Shown here: positions 1 to 13,200 of the stretch, one piece after another | Position numbering within the stretch: position 1 is the first letter of the stretch | How the letters are laid out: each line of letters starts with the position of its first letter | Source: Delphinus delphis | Taxonomy: Eukaryota > Chordata > Mammalia > Artiodactyla > Delphinidae | Direction of reading: 5' to 3' | Length of the DNA: 64,000 bases | Assembly (NCBI RefSeq): GCF_949987515.2 | Contig: NW_027192673.1 | Coordinates: 305,001-369,000 of the forward strand | Made by a program: the position numbers and the translations under genes | The notes under the pieces: model-generated | Seen by the model: only the letters and a program-made list of their open reading frames with translations | Told to the model about the DNA's origin: nothing | The model's database searches: none

Positions 1-15
1 CCCGAACCCTAACCC

Positions 16-63
16 TAGCCTTTCCCCGAAGCCTGACCCTAGCCTTTCCCCGAAGCCTGACCC
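16..63 (+). repeat. 24 bp (four-hexamer) tandem duplication in HOR-1 copy 1
   Basis: A 24-mer beginning TAGCCTTTCCCC occupies 16-39 and again 40-63, lengthening this monomer to 192 bp while keeping the 6 bp register. The equivalent monomer near 14840 and 16016 has only one copy, so the doubling is derived and specific to the HOR-1 lineage. Confidence 0.95.
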
Positions 64-1638
64 TCACCCGTCCCCTAATCGTAACCCGTACGCTAACACT
101 AACCCGCGCCCTCACACGCATGCTCCCCGTAAAGCGTTGCCATACCCTCACCTGGACCCTAAACCGTCCCGGTCCCCTAACCCTAACCCTAGCCCGAACC
201 CTAACCCTAACACTTCCCCGAAGCCTGACCCTCACCCGTCCCCTAATCCTAACCCGTACGCTCACACTAACCCGCGCCCTCACACGCACGCTCCCCCTAA
301 AGCGTTGCCGTACCCTCACCTGGACCCTAAACCGTCCCCGTCCCCTAACCCTAACCCTAGCCCGAACCCTACCCCTAACCCTTCCCCGAAGCCTGACCCT
401 CACCCGTGCCCTAATCCTAACCCGTATGCTCACACTAACCGGCGCCCTCACACGCACGCTCCCCCTAAAGCGTTGCCGTACCCTCACCTGGACCCTAAAC
501 CGTCCCCGTCCCCTAACCCTAACCCTAGCCCGAACCCTAAACCTAACCCTTCCCCGAAGCCTGACCCTCACCCGTCCCCTAATCCTAACCCGTACGCTAA
601 CACTAACCCGTGCCCTCACACGCACGCTCCCCCTAAAGCGTTGCCGTACCCTCACCTGGACCCTAAACCGTCCCCGTCCCCTAACCCTAACCCTAGCCCG
701 AACCCTAACCCTAGCCCTTCCCCGAAGCCTGACCCTCACCCGTCCCCTAATCCTAACCCGTACGCTAACACTAACCCGCGCCCTCACACGCACGCTCCCC
801 CTAAAGCGTTGCCGTACCCTCACCTGGACCCTAAACCATCCCCGTCCCCTAACCCTAACCCTAGCCCGAACCCTAACCCTAACCCATCCCCGAAGCCTGA
901 CCCTCACCCGTCCCCTAATCCTAACCCGTACGCTAACACTAACCCGCGCCCTCACACGCACGCTCCCCGTAAAGCGTTGCCGTACCCTCACCTGGACCCT
1001 AAACCGTCCCGGTCCCCTAACCCTAACCCTAGCCCGAACCCTAACCCTAACCCTTCCCCGAAGCCTGACCCTCACCCGTCCCCTAATCCTACCCCGTATG
1101 CTCACACTAACCCAAGCCCTCACACGCACGCTCCCCCTAAAGCGTTGCCGTACCCTCACCTGTACCCTAAACCGTCCCCGTCCCCTAACCCTAACCCTAG
1201 CCCGAACCCTAACCCTAACCCTTCCCCGAAGCCTGACCCTCACCCGTGCCCTAATCCTCACCCGTACGCTAACACGAACCCGCGCCCTCACACGCACGCT
1301 CCCCCTAAAGCGTTGCCGTACCCTCACCTGGACCCTAACCCGTCCCCGTCCCCTAACCCTAACCCTAGCCCGAACCCTAACCCTAACTCTACCCCGAAGC
1401 CTGACCCTCACACGTCCCCTTATCCTAACCCGTACGCTAACAATAACCCGCGCCCTCACACGCACGCTCCCCCTAAACCGTTGCCGTACCCTCACCTGGA
1501 CCCTAAACCGTCCCCGTCCCCTAACCCTAACCCTAGCCCGAACCCTAAACCTAACCCTTCCCCGAAGCCTGACCCTCACCCGTCCCCTAATCCTAACCCG
1601 TACGCTAACACTAACCCGCGCCCTCACACGCACGCTCC

Positions 1639-1806
1639 CCCTAAAGCGTTGCCGTACCCTCACCTGGACCCTAAACCGTCCCCGTCCCCTAACCCTAACC
1701 CTAGCCCGAACCCTAACCCTAACCCTTCCCCGAAGCCTGACCCTCACCCGTCCCCTAATCCTAACCCGTACGCTAACACTAACCCGCGCCCTCACACGCA
1801 CGCTCC
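1639..1806 (+). repeat. Representative consensus monomer (28 hexamers, 168 bp)
   Basis: This monomer matches the form I see most often at every position, so it serves as a reference. Numbering hexamers from CCCTAA at 1639: perfect CCCTAA occurs at hexamers 1, 6, 9, 10, 13, 14 and 20. The most diverged hexamers are 2 (AGCGTT), 5 (CCTGGA), 27 (CACGCA) and 28 (CGCTCC); they act as monomer landmarks. Frequent two-state variants elsewhere in the array are hexamer 19 CCCGTC/CCCGTG, hexamer 23 CGCTAA/CGCTCA, hexamer 24 CACTAA/CACGAA, hexamer 5 CCTGGA/CCTGTA and hexamer 8 CCCGTC/CCGGTC. The length of 168 bp is close to chromatosome DNA length, which is common among satellites; any nucleosome phasing is inference. 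Confidence 0.95.
1681..1734 (+). other. C-rich telomere-like core of the monomer (example copy)
   Basis: Hexamers 8-16 all start with CCC, giving nine C-tracts spaced three bases apart. The complementary strand therefore carries nine GGG tracts with 3-nt loops, the same geometry as TTAGGG telomeric G-quadruplexes, enough for two intramolecular quadruplexes per monomer. The vertebrate TRF1/TRF2 duplex consensus YTAGGGTTR (top strand YAACCCTAR) matches at 1690-1698, 1696-1704 and 1714-1722. The core recurs in nearly every monomer of the window. The motif matches are seen directly; folding or protein binding in the cell is inference. Confidence 0.8.
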
Positions 1807-4800
1807 CCCTAAAGCGTTGCCGTACCCTCACCTGGACCCTAAACCGTCCCCGTCCCCTAACCCTAACCCTAGCCCGAACCCTAACCCTAACCCTTCCCCG
1901 AAGCCTGACCCTCACCCGTCCCCTAATCTAACCCGTACGCTAACACTAACCCGCGCCCTCACACGCACGCTCCCCCTAAAGCGTTGCCGTACCCTCACCT
2001 GGACCCTAAACCGTCCCCGTCCCCTAACCCTAACCCTAGCCCGAACCCTACCCCTAACCCTTCCCCGAAGCCTGACCCTCACCCGTGCCCTAATCCTAAC
2101 ACGTATGCTCACACTATCCGGCGCCCTCACACGCACGCTCCCCCTAAAGCGTTGCCGTACCCTCACCTGGACCCTAAACCGTCCCCGTCCCCTAACCCTA
2201 ACCCTAGCCCGAACCCTAACCCTAACCCTTCCCCGAAGCCTGACCCTCACCCGTCCCCTAATCCTAACCCGTACGCTAAGACTAACCCGTGCCCTCACAC
2301 GCACGCTCCCCCTAAAGCGTTGCCGTACCCTCACCTGGACCCTAAACGGTCCCCGTCCCCTAACCCTAACCCTAGCCCGAACCCTAACCCTAGCCCTTCC
2401 CCGAAGCCTGACCCTCACCCGTTCCCTAATCCTAACCCGTACGCTAACACTAACCCGCGCCCTCACACGCACGCTCCCCCTAAAGCGTTGCCGTACCCTC
2501 ACCTGGACCCTAAACCATCCCCGTCCCCTAACCCTAACCCTAGCCCGAACCCTAACCCTAACCCTTCCCCGAAGCCTGACCCTCACCCGTGCCCTAATCC
2601 TAACCCGTACGCTAACACTAACCCGCGCCCTCACACGCACGCTCCCCGTAAAGCGTTGCTGTACCCTCACCTGGACCCTAAACCGTCCCGGTCCCCTAAC
2701 CCTAACCCTAGCCCGAACCCTAACCCTAACCCTTCCCCGAAGCCTGACCCTCACCCGTCCCCTAATCCTACCCCGTATGCTCACACTAATCCAAGCCCTC
2801 ACACGCACGCTCCCCCTAAAGCGTTGCCGTACCCTCACCTGGACCCTAAACCGTCCCCGTCCCCTAACCCTAACCCTAGCCCGAACCCTAACCCTAACCC
2901 TTCCCCGAAGCCTGACCCTCACCCGTGCCCTAATCCTAACCCGTACGCTAACACGAACCCGCGCCCTCACACGCACGCTCCCCCTAAAGCGTTGCCGTAC
3001 CCTCACCTGGACCCTAAACCGTCCCCGTCCCCTAACCCTAACCCTAGCCCGAACCCTAACCCTAACCCTACCCCGAAGCGTGACCCTCACACGTCCCCTT
3101 ATCCTAACCCGTACGCTAACAATAACCCGCGCCCTCACACGCACGCTCCCCCTAAAGCGTTTCTGTACCCTCACCTGGACCCTAAACCGTCCCCGTCCCC
3201 TAACCCTAACCCTAGCCCGAACCCTAAACCTAACCCTTCCCCGAAGCCTGACCCTCACCCGTCCCCTAATCCTAACCCGTACGCTAACACTAACCCGCGC
3301 CCTCACACGCACGCTCCCCCTAAAGCGTTGCCGTACCCTCACCTGGACCCTAAACCGTCCCCGTCCCCTAACCCTAACCCTAGCCCGAACCCTAACCCTA
3401 ACCCTTCCCCGAAGCCTGACCCTCACCCGTCCCCTAATCCTAACCCGTACGCTAACACTAACCCGCGCCCTCACACGCACGCTCCCCCTAAAGCGTTGCC
3501 GTACCCTCACCTGGACCCTAAACCGTCCCCGTCCCCTAACCCTAACCCTAGCCCGAACCCTAAACCTAACCCTTCCCCGAAGCCTGACCCTCACCCGTCC
3601 CCTAATCTAACCCGTACGCTAACACTAACCCGCGCCCTCACACGCACGCTCCCCCTAAAGCGTTGCCGTACCCTCACTTGGACCCTAAACCGTCCCCGTC
3701 CCCTAACCCTAACCCTAGCCCGAACCCTACCCCTAACCCTTCCCCGAAGCCTGACCCTCACCCGTGCCCTAATCCTAACACGTATGCTCACACTATCCGG
3801 CGCCCTCACACGCACGCTCCCCCTAAAGCGTTGCCGTACCCTCACCTGGACCCTAAACCGTCCCCGTCCCCTAACCCTAACCCTAGCCCGAACCCTAACC
3901 CTAACCCTTCCCCGAAGCCTGACCCTCACCCGTCCCCTAATCCTAACCCGTACGCTAAGACTAACCCGTGCCCTCACACGCACGCTCCCCCTAAAGCGTT
4001 GCCGTACCCTCACCTGGACCCTAAACCGTCCCCGTCCCCTAACCCTAACCCTAGCCCGAACCCTAACCCTAGCCCTTCCCCGAAGCCTGACCCTCACCCG
4101 TGCCCTAATCCTAACCCGTACGCTAACACTAACCCGCGCCCTCACACGCACGCTCCCCCTAAAGCGTTGCCGTACCCTCACCTGGACCCTAAACCATCCC
4201 CGTCCCCTAACCCTAACCCTAGCCCGAACCCTAACCCTAACCCTTCCCCGAAGCCTGACCCTCACCCGTGCCCTAATCCTAACCCGTACGCTAACACTAA
4301 CCCGCGCCCTCACACGCACGCTCCCCGTAAAGCGTTGCTGTACCCTCACCTGGACCCTAAACCGTCCCGGTCCCCTAACCCTAACCCTAGCCCGAACCCT
4401 AACCCTAACCCTTCCCCGAAGCCTGACCCTCACCCGTCCCCTAATCCTACCCCGTACGCTCACACTAAACCGAGCCCTCACACGCACGCTCCCCCTAAAG
4501 CGTTGCCGTACCCTCACCTGGACCCTAAACCGTCCCCGTCCCCTAACCCTAACCCTAGCCCGAACCCTACCCCTAACCCTTCCCCGAAGCCTGACCCTCA
4601 CCCGTGCCCTAATCCTAACCCGTACGCTAACACTAACCCGCGCCCTCACATGCACGCTCCCCCTAAAGCTTTGCCGTACCCTCACCTGGACCCTAAAACG
4701 TCCCCGTCCCCTAACCCTAACCCTAGCCCGAACCCTAACCCTAAGCCTTCCCCGAAGCCTGACCCTCACACGTCCCCTAATCCTAACCCGTACGCTAACA

Positions 4801-7245
4801 CTAACCCACGCCCTCACACGCACGCTCCCCCTAAAGCGTTGTCGTACCCTCACCTGTACCCTAAACCATCCCCGTCCCCTAACCCTAACCCTAGCCCGAA
4901 CCCTAACACTAACCCTTCCCCGAAGCCTGACCCTCACCCGTCCCCTAATCCTAACCCGTACGCTCACACTAACCCGCGCCCTCACACGCACGCTCCCCTT
5001 AAAGCGTTGCCGTACGCTCACCTGGACCCTAAACCGTCCCCGTCCCCTAACCCTAACCCTAGCCCGAACCCTAACCCTAAACCTTCCCCGAAGCCTGACC
5101 CTCACCCGTGCCCTAATCCTAACCCGTACGCTAAGACTAACCCGCGCCCTCACATGCATGCTCCCCCTAAAGCTTTGCCGTACACTCACCTGGACCCTAA
5201 ACCGTCCCCGTCCCCTAACCCTAACCCTAGCCCGAACCCTAACCCTAACCCTTCCCCGAAGCCTGACCCTCACCCGTCCCCTAATCCTATCCCGTACGCT
5301 AACACTAACCCGCGCCCTCACACGCACGCTCCCCCTAAAGCGTTGCCGTACCCTCACCTGGACCCTAAACCGTCCCCGTCCCCTAACCCTAACCCTAGCC
5401 CGAACCCTAACCCTAACCCTTCCCCGAAGCCTGACCCTCACCCGTGCCCTAATCCTAACCCGTACGCTAACACGAACCCGCGCCCTCACACGCACGCTCC
5501 CCCTAAAGCGTTGCTGTACCCTCACCTGGACCCTAAACCGTCCCCGTCCCCTAACCCTAACCCTAGCCCGAACCCTAACCCTAACCCTACCCCGAAGCCT
5601 GACCCTCACACGTCCCCTTATCCTAACCCGTACGCTTACAATAACCCGCGCCCTCACACGCACGCTCCCCCTAAAGCGTTGCCGTACCCTCACCTGGACC
5701 CTAAACCGTCCCCGTCCCCTAACCCTAACCCTAGCCCGAACCCTAAACCTAACCCTTCCCCGAAGCCTGACCCTCACCCGTCCCCTAATCCTAACCCGTA
5801 CGCTAACACTAACCCGCGCCCTCACACGCACGCTCCCCCTAAAGCGTTGCCGTACCCTCACCTGGACCCTAAACCGTCCCCGTCCCCTAACCCTAACCCT
5901 AGCCCGAACCCTAACCCTAACCCTTCCCCGAAGCCTGACCCTCACCCGTCCCCTAATCCTAACCCGTACGCTAACACTAACCCGCGCCCTCACACGCACG
6001 CTCCCCCTAAAGCGTTGCCGTACCCTCACCTGTACCCTGAACCGTCCCCGTCCCCTAACCCTAACCCTAGCCCGAACCCTAACCCTAACCCTTCCCCGAA
6101 GCCTGACCCTCACCCGTCCCCTAATCCTAACCCGTACGCTCACACTAACCCGCGCCCTCACATGCACGCTCCCCCTAAAGCGTTGCCGTACCCTCACCTG
6201 GACCCTAAACCATCGCCGTCCCCTAACCCTAACCCTAGCCCGAACCCTAACCCTAACCCTTCCCCGAAGCCTGACCCTCACCCGTCACCTAATCCTAACC
6301 CGTACGCTCACACTAACCCGCGCCCTCACACGCACGCTCCCCCTAAAGCGTTGCCGTACCCTCACCTGGACCCTAAACTGTCCCCGTCCCCTAACCCTAA
6401 CCCTAGCCCGAACCCTAACCCTAACCCTTCCCCGAAGCCTGACCCTCACCCGTGCCCTAATCCTAACCCGTACGCTAACACTAACCCGCACCCTCACACG
6501 CACGCTCCCCGTAAAGCGTTGCCGTACCCTTACCTGGACCCTAAACCGTCCCCGTCCCCTAACCCTAACCCTAGCCCGAACCCTAACCCTAACCCTTCCC
6601 CGAAGCCTGACCCTCACCCGTGCCCTAATCCTAACCCGTACGCTCACACTAACCTGCGCTCTCACACGCACGCTCCCCCTAAAACGTTGCCGTACCCTCA
6701 CCTGGACCCTAAACCGTCCCCGTCCCCTAACCCTAACCCTAGCCCGAACCCTAACCCTAACCCTTCCCCGAAGCCTGACCCTCACCCGTCCCCTAATTTA
6801 ACCCGTACGCTAACACTAACCCGCGCCCTCACACGCACGCTCCCCCTAAAGCGTTGCCGTACCCTAACCTGGACCCTAAACCGTCCCCGTCCCCTAACCC
6901 TAACCCTAGCCCGAACCCTAACCCTAACTCTTCCCCGAAGCCTGACCCTCACCCGTCCCGTAATCCTAACCCGTACGCTAACACTAAACCGCGCCCTCAC
7001 ACGCACGCTCCCCCTAAAGCGTTGCCGTACCCTCACCTGGACCCTAAACCGTCGCCGTCCCCTAACCCTAACCTTAGCCCAAACCTTAACCCTAACCCTT
7101 CCCCGAAACCTGACCCTCACCCGTCCCCTAATCCTAACCCGTACGCTAACACTAACCCGCGCCCTCACACGCACACTCCCCCTAAAGCGTTGCCGTACCC
7201 TCACCTGGACCCTAAACCGTCCCCGTCCCCTAACCCTAACCCTAG

Positions 7246-10200
7246 CCCGAACCCTAACCCTAGCCTTTCCCCGAAGCCTGACCCTAGCCTTTCCCCGAAG
7301 CCTGACCCTCACCCGTCCCCTAATCGTAACCCGTACGCTAACACTAACCCGCGCCCTCACACGCATGCTCCCCGTAAAGCGTTGCCATACCCTCACCTGG
7401 ACCCTAAACCGTCCCGGTCCCCTAACCCTAACCCTAGCCCGAACCCTAACCCTAACACTTCCCCGAAGCCTGACCCTCACCCGTCCCCTAATCCTAACCC
7501 GTACGCTCACACTAACCCGCGCCCTCACACGCACGCTCCCCCTAAAGCGTTGCCGTACCCTCACCTGGACCCTAAACCGTCCCCGTCCCCTAACCCTAAC
7601 CCTAGCCCGAACCCTACCCCTAACCCTTCCCCGAAGCCTGACCCTCACCCGTGCCCTAATCCTAACCCGTATGCTCACACTAACCGGCGCCCTCACACGC
7701 ACGCTCCCCCTAAAGCGTTGCCGTACCCTCACCTGGACCCTAAACCGTCCCCGTCCCCTAACCCTAACCCTAGCCCGAACCCTAAACCTAACCCTTCCCC
7801 GAAGCCTGACCCTCACCCGTCCCCTAATCCTAACCCGTACGCTAACACTAACCCGTGCCCTCACACGCACGCTCCCCCTAAAGCGTTGCCGTACCCTCAC
7901 CTGGACCCTAAACCGTCCCCGTCCCCTAACCCTAACCCTAGCCCGAACCCTAACCCTAGCCCTTCCCCGAAGCCTGACCCTCACCCGTCCCCTAATCCTA
8001 ACCCGTACGCTAACACTAACCCGCGCCCTCACACGCACGCTCCCCCTAAAGCGTTGCCGTACCCTCACCTGGACCCTAAACCATCCCCGTCCCCTAACCC
8101 TAACCCTAGCCCGAACCCTAACCCTAACCCATCCCCGAAGCCTGACCCTCACCCGTCCCCTAATCCTAACCCGTACGCTAACACTAACCCGCGCCCTCAC
8201 ACGCACGCTCCCCGTAAAGCGTTGCCGTACCCTCACCTGGACCCTAAACCGTCCCGGTCCCCTAACCCTAACCCTAGCCCGAACCCTAACCCTAACCCTT
8301 CCCCGAAGCCTGACCCTCACCCGTCCCCTAATCCTACCCCGTATGCTCACACTAACCCAAGCCCTCACACGCACGCTCCCCCTAAAGCGTTGCCGTACCC
8401 TCACCTGTACCCTAAACCGTCCCCGTCCCCTAACCCTAACCCTAGCCCGAACCCTAACCCTAACCCTTCCCCGAAGCCTGACCCTCACCCGTGCCCTAAT
8501 CCTCACCCGTACGCTAACACGAACCCGCGCCCTCACACGCACGCTCCCCCTAAAGCGTTGCCGTACCCTCACCTGGACCCTAACCCGTCCCCGTCCCCTA
8601 ACCCTAACCCTAGCCCGAACCCTAACCCTAACTCTACCCCGAAGCCTGACCCTCACACGTCCCCTTATCCTAACCCGTACGCTAACAATAACCCGCGCCC
8701 TCACACGCACGCTCCCCCTAAACCGTTGCCGTACCCTCACCTGGACCCTAAACCGTCCCCGTCCCCTAACCCTAACCCTAGCCCGAACCCTAAACCTAAC
8801 CCTTCCCCGAAGCCTGACCCTCACCCGTCCCCTAATCCTAACCCGTACGCTAACACTAACCCGCGCCCTCACACGCACGCTCCCCCTAAAGCGTTGCCGT
8901 ACCCTCACCTGGACCCTAAACCGTCCCCGTCCCCTAACCCTAACCCTAGCCCGAACCCTAACCCTAACCCTTCCCCGAAGCCTGACCCTCACCCGTCCCC
9001 TAATCCTAACCCGTACGCTAACACTAACCCGCGCCCTCACACGCACGCTCCCCCTAAAGCGTTGCCGTACCCTCACCTGGACCCTAAACCGTCCCCGTCC
9101 CCTAACCCTAACCCTAGCCCGAACCCTAACCCTAACCCTTCCCCGAAGCCTGACCCTCACCCGTCCCCTAATCTAACCCGTACGCTAACACTAACCCGCG
9201 CCCTCACACGCACGCTCCCCCTAAAGCGTTGCCGTACCCTCACCTGGACCCTAAACCGTCCCCGTCCCCTAACCCTAACCCTAGCCCGAACCCTACCCCT
9301 AACCCTTCCCCGAAGCCTGACCCTCACCCGTGCCCTAATCCTAACACGTATGCTCACACTATCCGGCGCCCTCACACGCACGCTCCCCCTAAAGCGTTGC
9401 CGTACCCTCACCTGGACCCTAAACCGTCCCCGTCCCCTAACCCTAACCCTAGCCCGAACCCTAACCCTAACCCTTCCCCGAAGCCTGACCCTCACCCGTC
9501 CCCTAATCCTAACCCGTACGCTAAGACTAACCCGTGCCCTCACACGCACGCTCCCCCTAAAGCGTTGCCGTACCCTCACCTGGACCCTAAACGGTCCCCG
9601 TCCCCTAACCCTAACCCTAGCCCGAACCCTAACCCTAGCCCTTCCCCGAAGCCTGACCCTCACCCGTTCCCTAATCCTAACCCGTACGCTAACACTAACC
9701 CGCGCCCTCACACGCACGCTCCCCCTAAAGCGTTGCCGTACCCTCACCTGGACCCTAAACCATCCCCGTCCCCTAACCCTAACCCTAGCCCGAACCCTAA
9801 CCCTAACCCTTCCCCGAAGCCTGACCCTCACCCGTGCCCTAATCCTAACCCGTACGCTAACACTAACCCGCGCCCTCACACGCACGCTCCCCGTAAAGCG
9901 TTGCTGTACCCTCACCTGGACCCTAAACCGTCCCGGTCCCCTAACCCTAACCCTAGCCCGAACCCTAACCCTAACCCTTCCCCGAAGCCTGACCCTCACC
10001 CGTCCCCTAATCCTACCCCGTATGCTCACACTAATCCAAGCCCTCACACGCACGCTCCCCCTAAAGCGTTGCCGTACCCTCACCTGGACCCTAAACCGTC
10101 CCCGTCCCCTAACCCTAACCCTAGCCCGAACCCTAACCCTAACCCTTCCCCGAAGCCTGACCCTCACCCGTGCCCTAATCCTAACCCGTACGCTAACACG

Positions 10201-13200
10201 AACCCGCGCCCTCACACGCACGCTCCCCCTAAAGCGTTGCCGTACCCTCACCTGGACCCTAAACCGTCCCCGTCCCCTAACCCTAACCCTAGCCCGAACC
10301 CTAACCCTAACCCTACCCCGAAGCGTGACCCTCACACGTCCCCTTATCCTAACCCGTACGCTAACAATAACCCGCGCCCTCACACGCACGCTCCCCCTAA
10401 AGCGTTTCCGTACCCTCACCTGGACCCTAAACCGTCCCCGTCCCCTAACCCTAACCCTAGCCCGAACCCTAAACCTAACCCTTCCCCGAAGCCTGACCCT
10501 CACCCGTCCCCTAATCCTAACCCGTACGCTAACACTAACCCGCGCCCTCACACGCACGCTCCCCCTAAAGCGTTGCCGTACCCTCACCTGGACCCTAAAC
10601 CGTCCCCGTCCCCTAACCCTAACCCTAGCCCGAACCCTAACCCTAACCCTTCCCCGAAGCCTGACCCTCACCCGTCCCCTAATCCTAACCCGTACGCTAA
10701 CACTAACCCGCGCCCTCACACGCACGCTCCCCCTAAAGCGTTGCCGTACCCTCACCTGGACCCTAAACCGTCCCCGTCCCCTAACCCTAACCCTAGCCCG
10801 AACCCTAAACCTAACCCTTCCCCGAAGCCTGACCCTCACCCGTCCCCTAATCTAACCCGTACGCTAACACTAACCCGCGCCCTCACACGCACGCTCCCCC
10901 TAAAGCGTTGCCGTACCCTCACTTGGACCCTAAACCGTCCCCGTCCCCTAACCCTAACCCTAGCCCGAACCCTACCCCTAACCCTTCCCCGAAGCCTGAC
11001 CCTCACCCGTGCCCTAATCCTAACACGTATGCTCACACTATCCGGCGCCCTCACACGCACGCTCCCCCTAAAGCGTTGCCGTACCCTCACCTGGACCCTA
11101 AACCGTCCCCGTCCCCTAACCCTAACCCTAGCCCGAACCCTAACCCTAACCCTTCCCCGAAGCCTGACCCTCACCCGTCCCCTAATCCTAACCCGTACGC
11201 TAAGACTAACCCGTGCCCTCACACGCACGCTCCCCCTAAAGCGTTGCCGTACCCTCACCTGGACCCTAAACCGTCCCCGTCCCCTAACCCTAACCCTAGC
11301 CCGAACCCTAACCCTAGCCCTTCCCCGAAGCCTGACCCTCACCCGTGCCCTAATCCTAACCCGTACGCTAACACTAACCCGCGCCCTCACACGCACGCTC
11401 CCCCTAAAGCGTTGCCGTACCCTCACCTGGACCCTAAACCATCCCCGTCCCCTAACCCTAACCCTAGCCCGAACCCTAACCCTAACCCTTCCCCGAAGCC
11501 TGACCCTCACCCGTGCCCTAATCCTAACCCGTACGCTAACACTAACCCGCGCCCTCACACGCACGCTCCCCGTAAAGCGTTGCTGTACCCTCACCTGGAC
11601 CCTAAACCGTCCCGGTCCCCTAACCCTAACCCTAGCCCGAACCCTAACCCTAACCCTTCCCCGAAGCCTGACCCTCACCCGTCCCCTAATCCTACCCCGT
11701 ACGCTCACACTAAACCGAGCCCTCACACGCACGCTCCCCCTAAAGCGTTGCCGTACCCTCACCTGGACCCTAAACCGTCCCCGTCCCCTAACCCTAACCC
11801 TAGCCCGAACCCTACCCCTAACCCTTCCCCGAAGCCTGACCCTCACCCGTGCCCTAATCCTAACCCGTACGCTAACACTAACCCGCGCCCTCACATGCAC
11901 GCTCCCCCTAAAGCTTTGCCGTACCCTCACCTGGACCCTAAAACGTCCCCGTCCCCTAACCCTAACCCTAGCCCGAACCCTAACCCTAAGCCTTCCCCGA
12001 AGCCTGACCCTCACACGTCCCCTAATCCTAACCCGTACGCTAACACTAACCCACGCCCTCACACGCACGCTCCCCCTAAAGCGTTGTCGTACCCTCACCT
12101 GTACCCTAAACCATCCCCGTCCCCTAACCCTAACCCTAGCCCGAACCCTAACACTAACCCTTCCCCGAAGCCTGACCCTCACCCGTCCCCTAATCCTAAC
12201 CCGTACGCTCACACTAACCCGCGCCCTCACACGCACGCTCCCCTTAAAGCGTTGCCGTACGCTCACCTGGACCCTAAACCGTCCCCGTCCCCTAACCCTA
12301 ACCCTAGCCCGAACCCTAACCCTAAACCTTCCCCGAAGCCTGACCCTCACCCGTGCCCTAATCCTAACCCGTACGCTAAGACTAACCCGCGCCCTCACAT
12401 GCATGCTCCCCCTAAAGCTTTGCCGTACACTCACCTGGACCCTAAACCGTCCCCGTCCCCTAACCCTAACCCTAGCCCGAACCCTAACCCTAACCCTTCC
12501 CCGAAGCCTGACCCTCACCCGTCCCCTAATCCTATCCCGTACGCTAACACTAACCCGCGCCCTCACACGCACGCTCCCCCTAAAGCGTTGCCGTACCCTC
12601 ACCTGGACCCTAAACCGTCCCCGTCCCCTAACCCTAACCCTAGCCCGAACCCTAACCCTAACCCTTCCCCGAAGCCTGACCCTCACCCGTGCCCTAATCC
12701 TAACCCGTACGCTAACACGAACCCGCGCCCTCACACGCACGCTCCCCCTAAAGCGTTGCTGTACCCTCACCTGGACCCTAAACCGTCCCCGTCCCCTAAC
12801 CCTAACCCTAGCCCGAACCCTAACCCTAACCCTACCCCGAAGCCTGACCCTCACACGTCCCCTTATCCTAACCCGTACGCTTACAATAACCCGCGCCCTC
12901 ACACGCACGCTCCCCCTAAAGCGTTGCCGTACCCTCACCTGGACCCTAAACCGTCCCCGTCCCCTAACCCTAACCCTAGCCCGAACCCTAAACCTAACCC
13001 TTCCCCGAAGCCTGACCCTCACCCGTCCCCTAATCCTAACCCGTACGCTAACACTAACCCGCGCCCTCACACGCACGCTCCCCCTAAAGCGTTGCCGTAC
13101 CCTCACCTGGACCCTAAACCGTCCCCGTCCCCTAACCCTAACCCTAGCCCGAACCCTAACCCTAACCCTTCCCCGAAGCCTGACCCTCACCCGTCCCCTA

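Larger units (their letters stand above)
1..7245 (+). repeat. Higher-order repeat HOR-1, copy 1 (7245 bp)
   Basis: The window start (CCCGAACCCT, then a doubled 24-mer) reappears at 7246, and sequence stays in step at offset 7245 up to about 6865/14110. The length resolves as 43 monomers of 168 bp, plus 24 bp from an internal duplication, minus 3 bp from three 1-bp-short monomers near 1927, 3606 and 6797. Inside the unit, monomers are more alike to their partner 7245 bp away than to their neighbours. Within it, about 1927-3606 and the start of the block after 3606 are similar to each other, showing older duplication of about 1679 bp (10 monomers minus 1). The left boundary is arbitrary because the array continues off the window. 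Confidence 0.93.

Noticed and set aside
1681..1734. Promoter, origin or terminator signals
   Set aside because: Nothing beyond the repeated hexamers distinguishes any copy; regulatory calls would be guesses in a satellite.
1639..1806. A simpler sub-monomer period such as 42, 66 or 84 bp
   Set aside because: Comparing hexamers 3-10 with 14-21 and halves of the monomer gives similarity no better than that expected from shared CCCTAA ancestry.
137..3610. Long Pro/Asn-rich then Leu/Thr-rich open frame, and many similar top-strand frames across the window
   Set aside because: The switch from one composition to the other occurs exactly at a 1 bp deletion (about 1927), the frame is only a reading of the satellite, alternative frames are equally open, and no promoter, splice or initiation context is evident.
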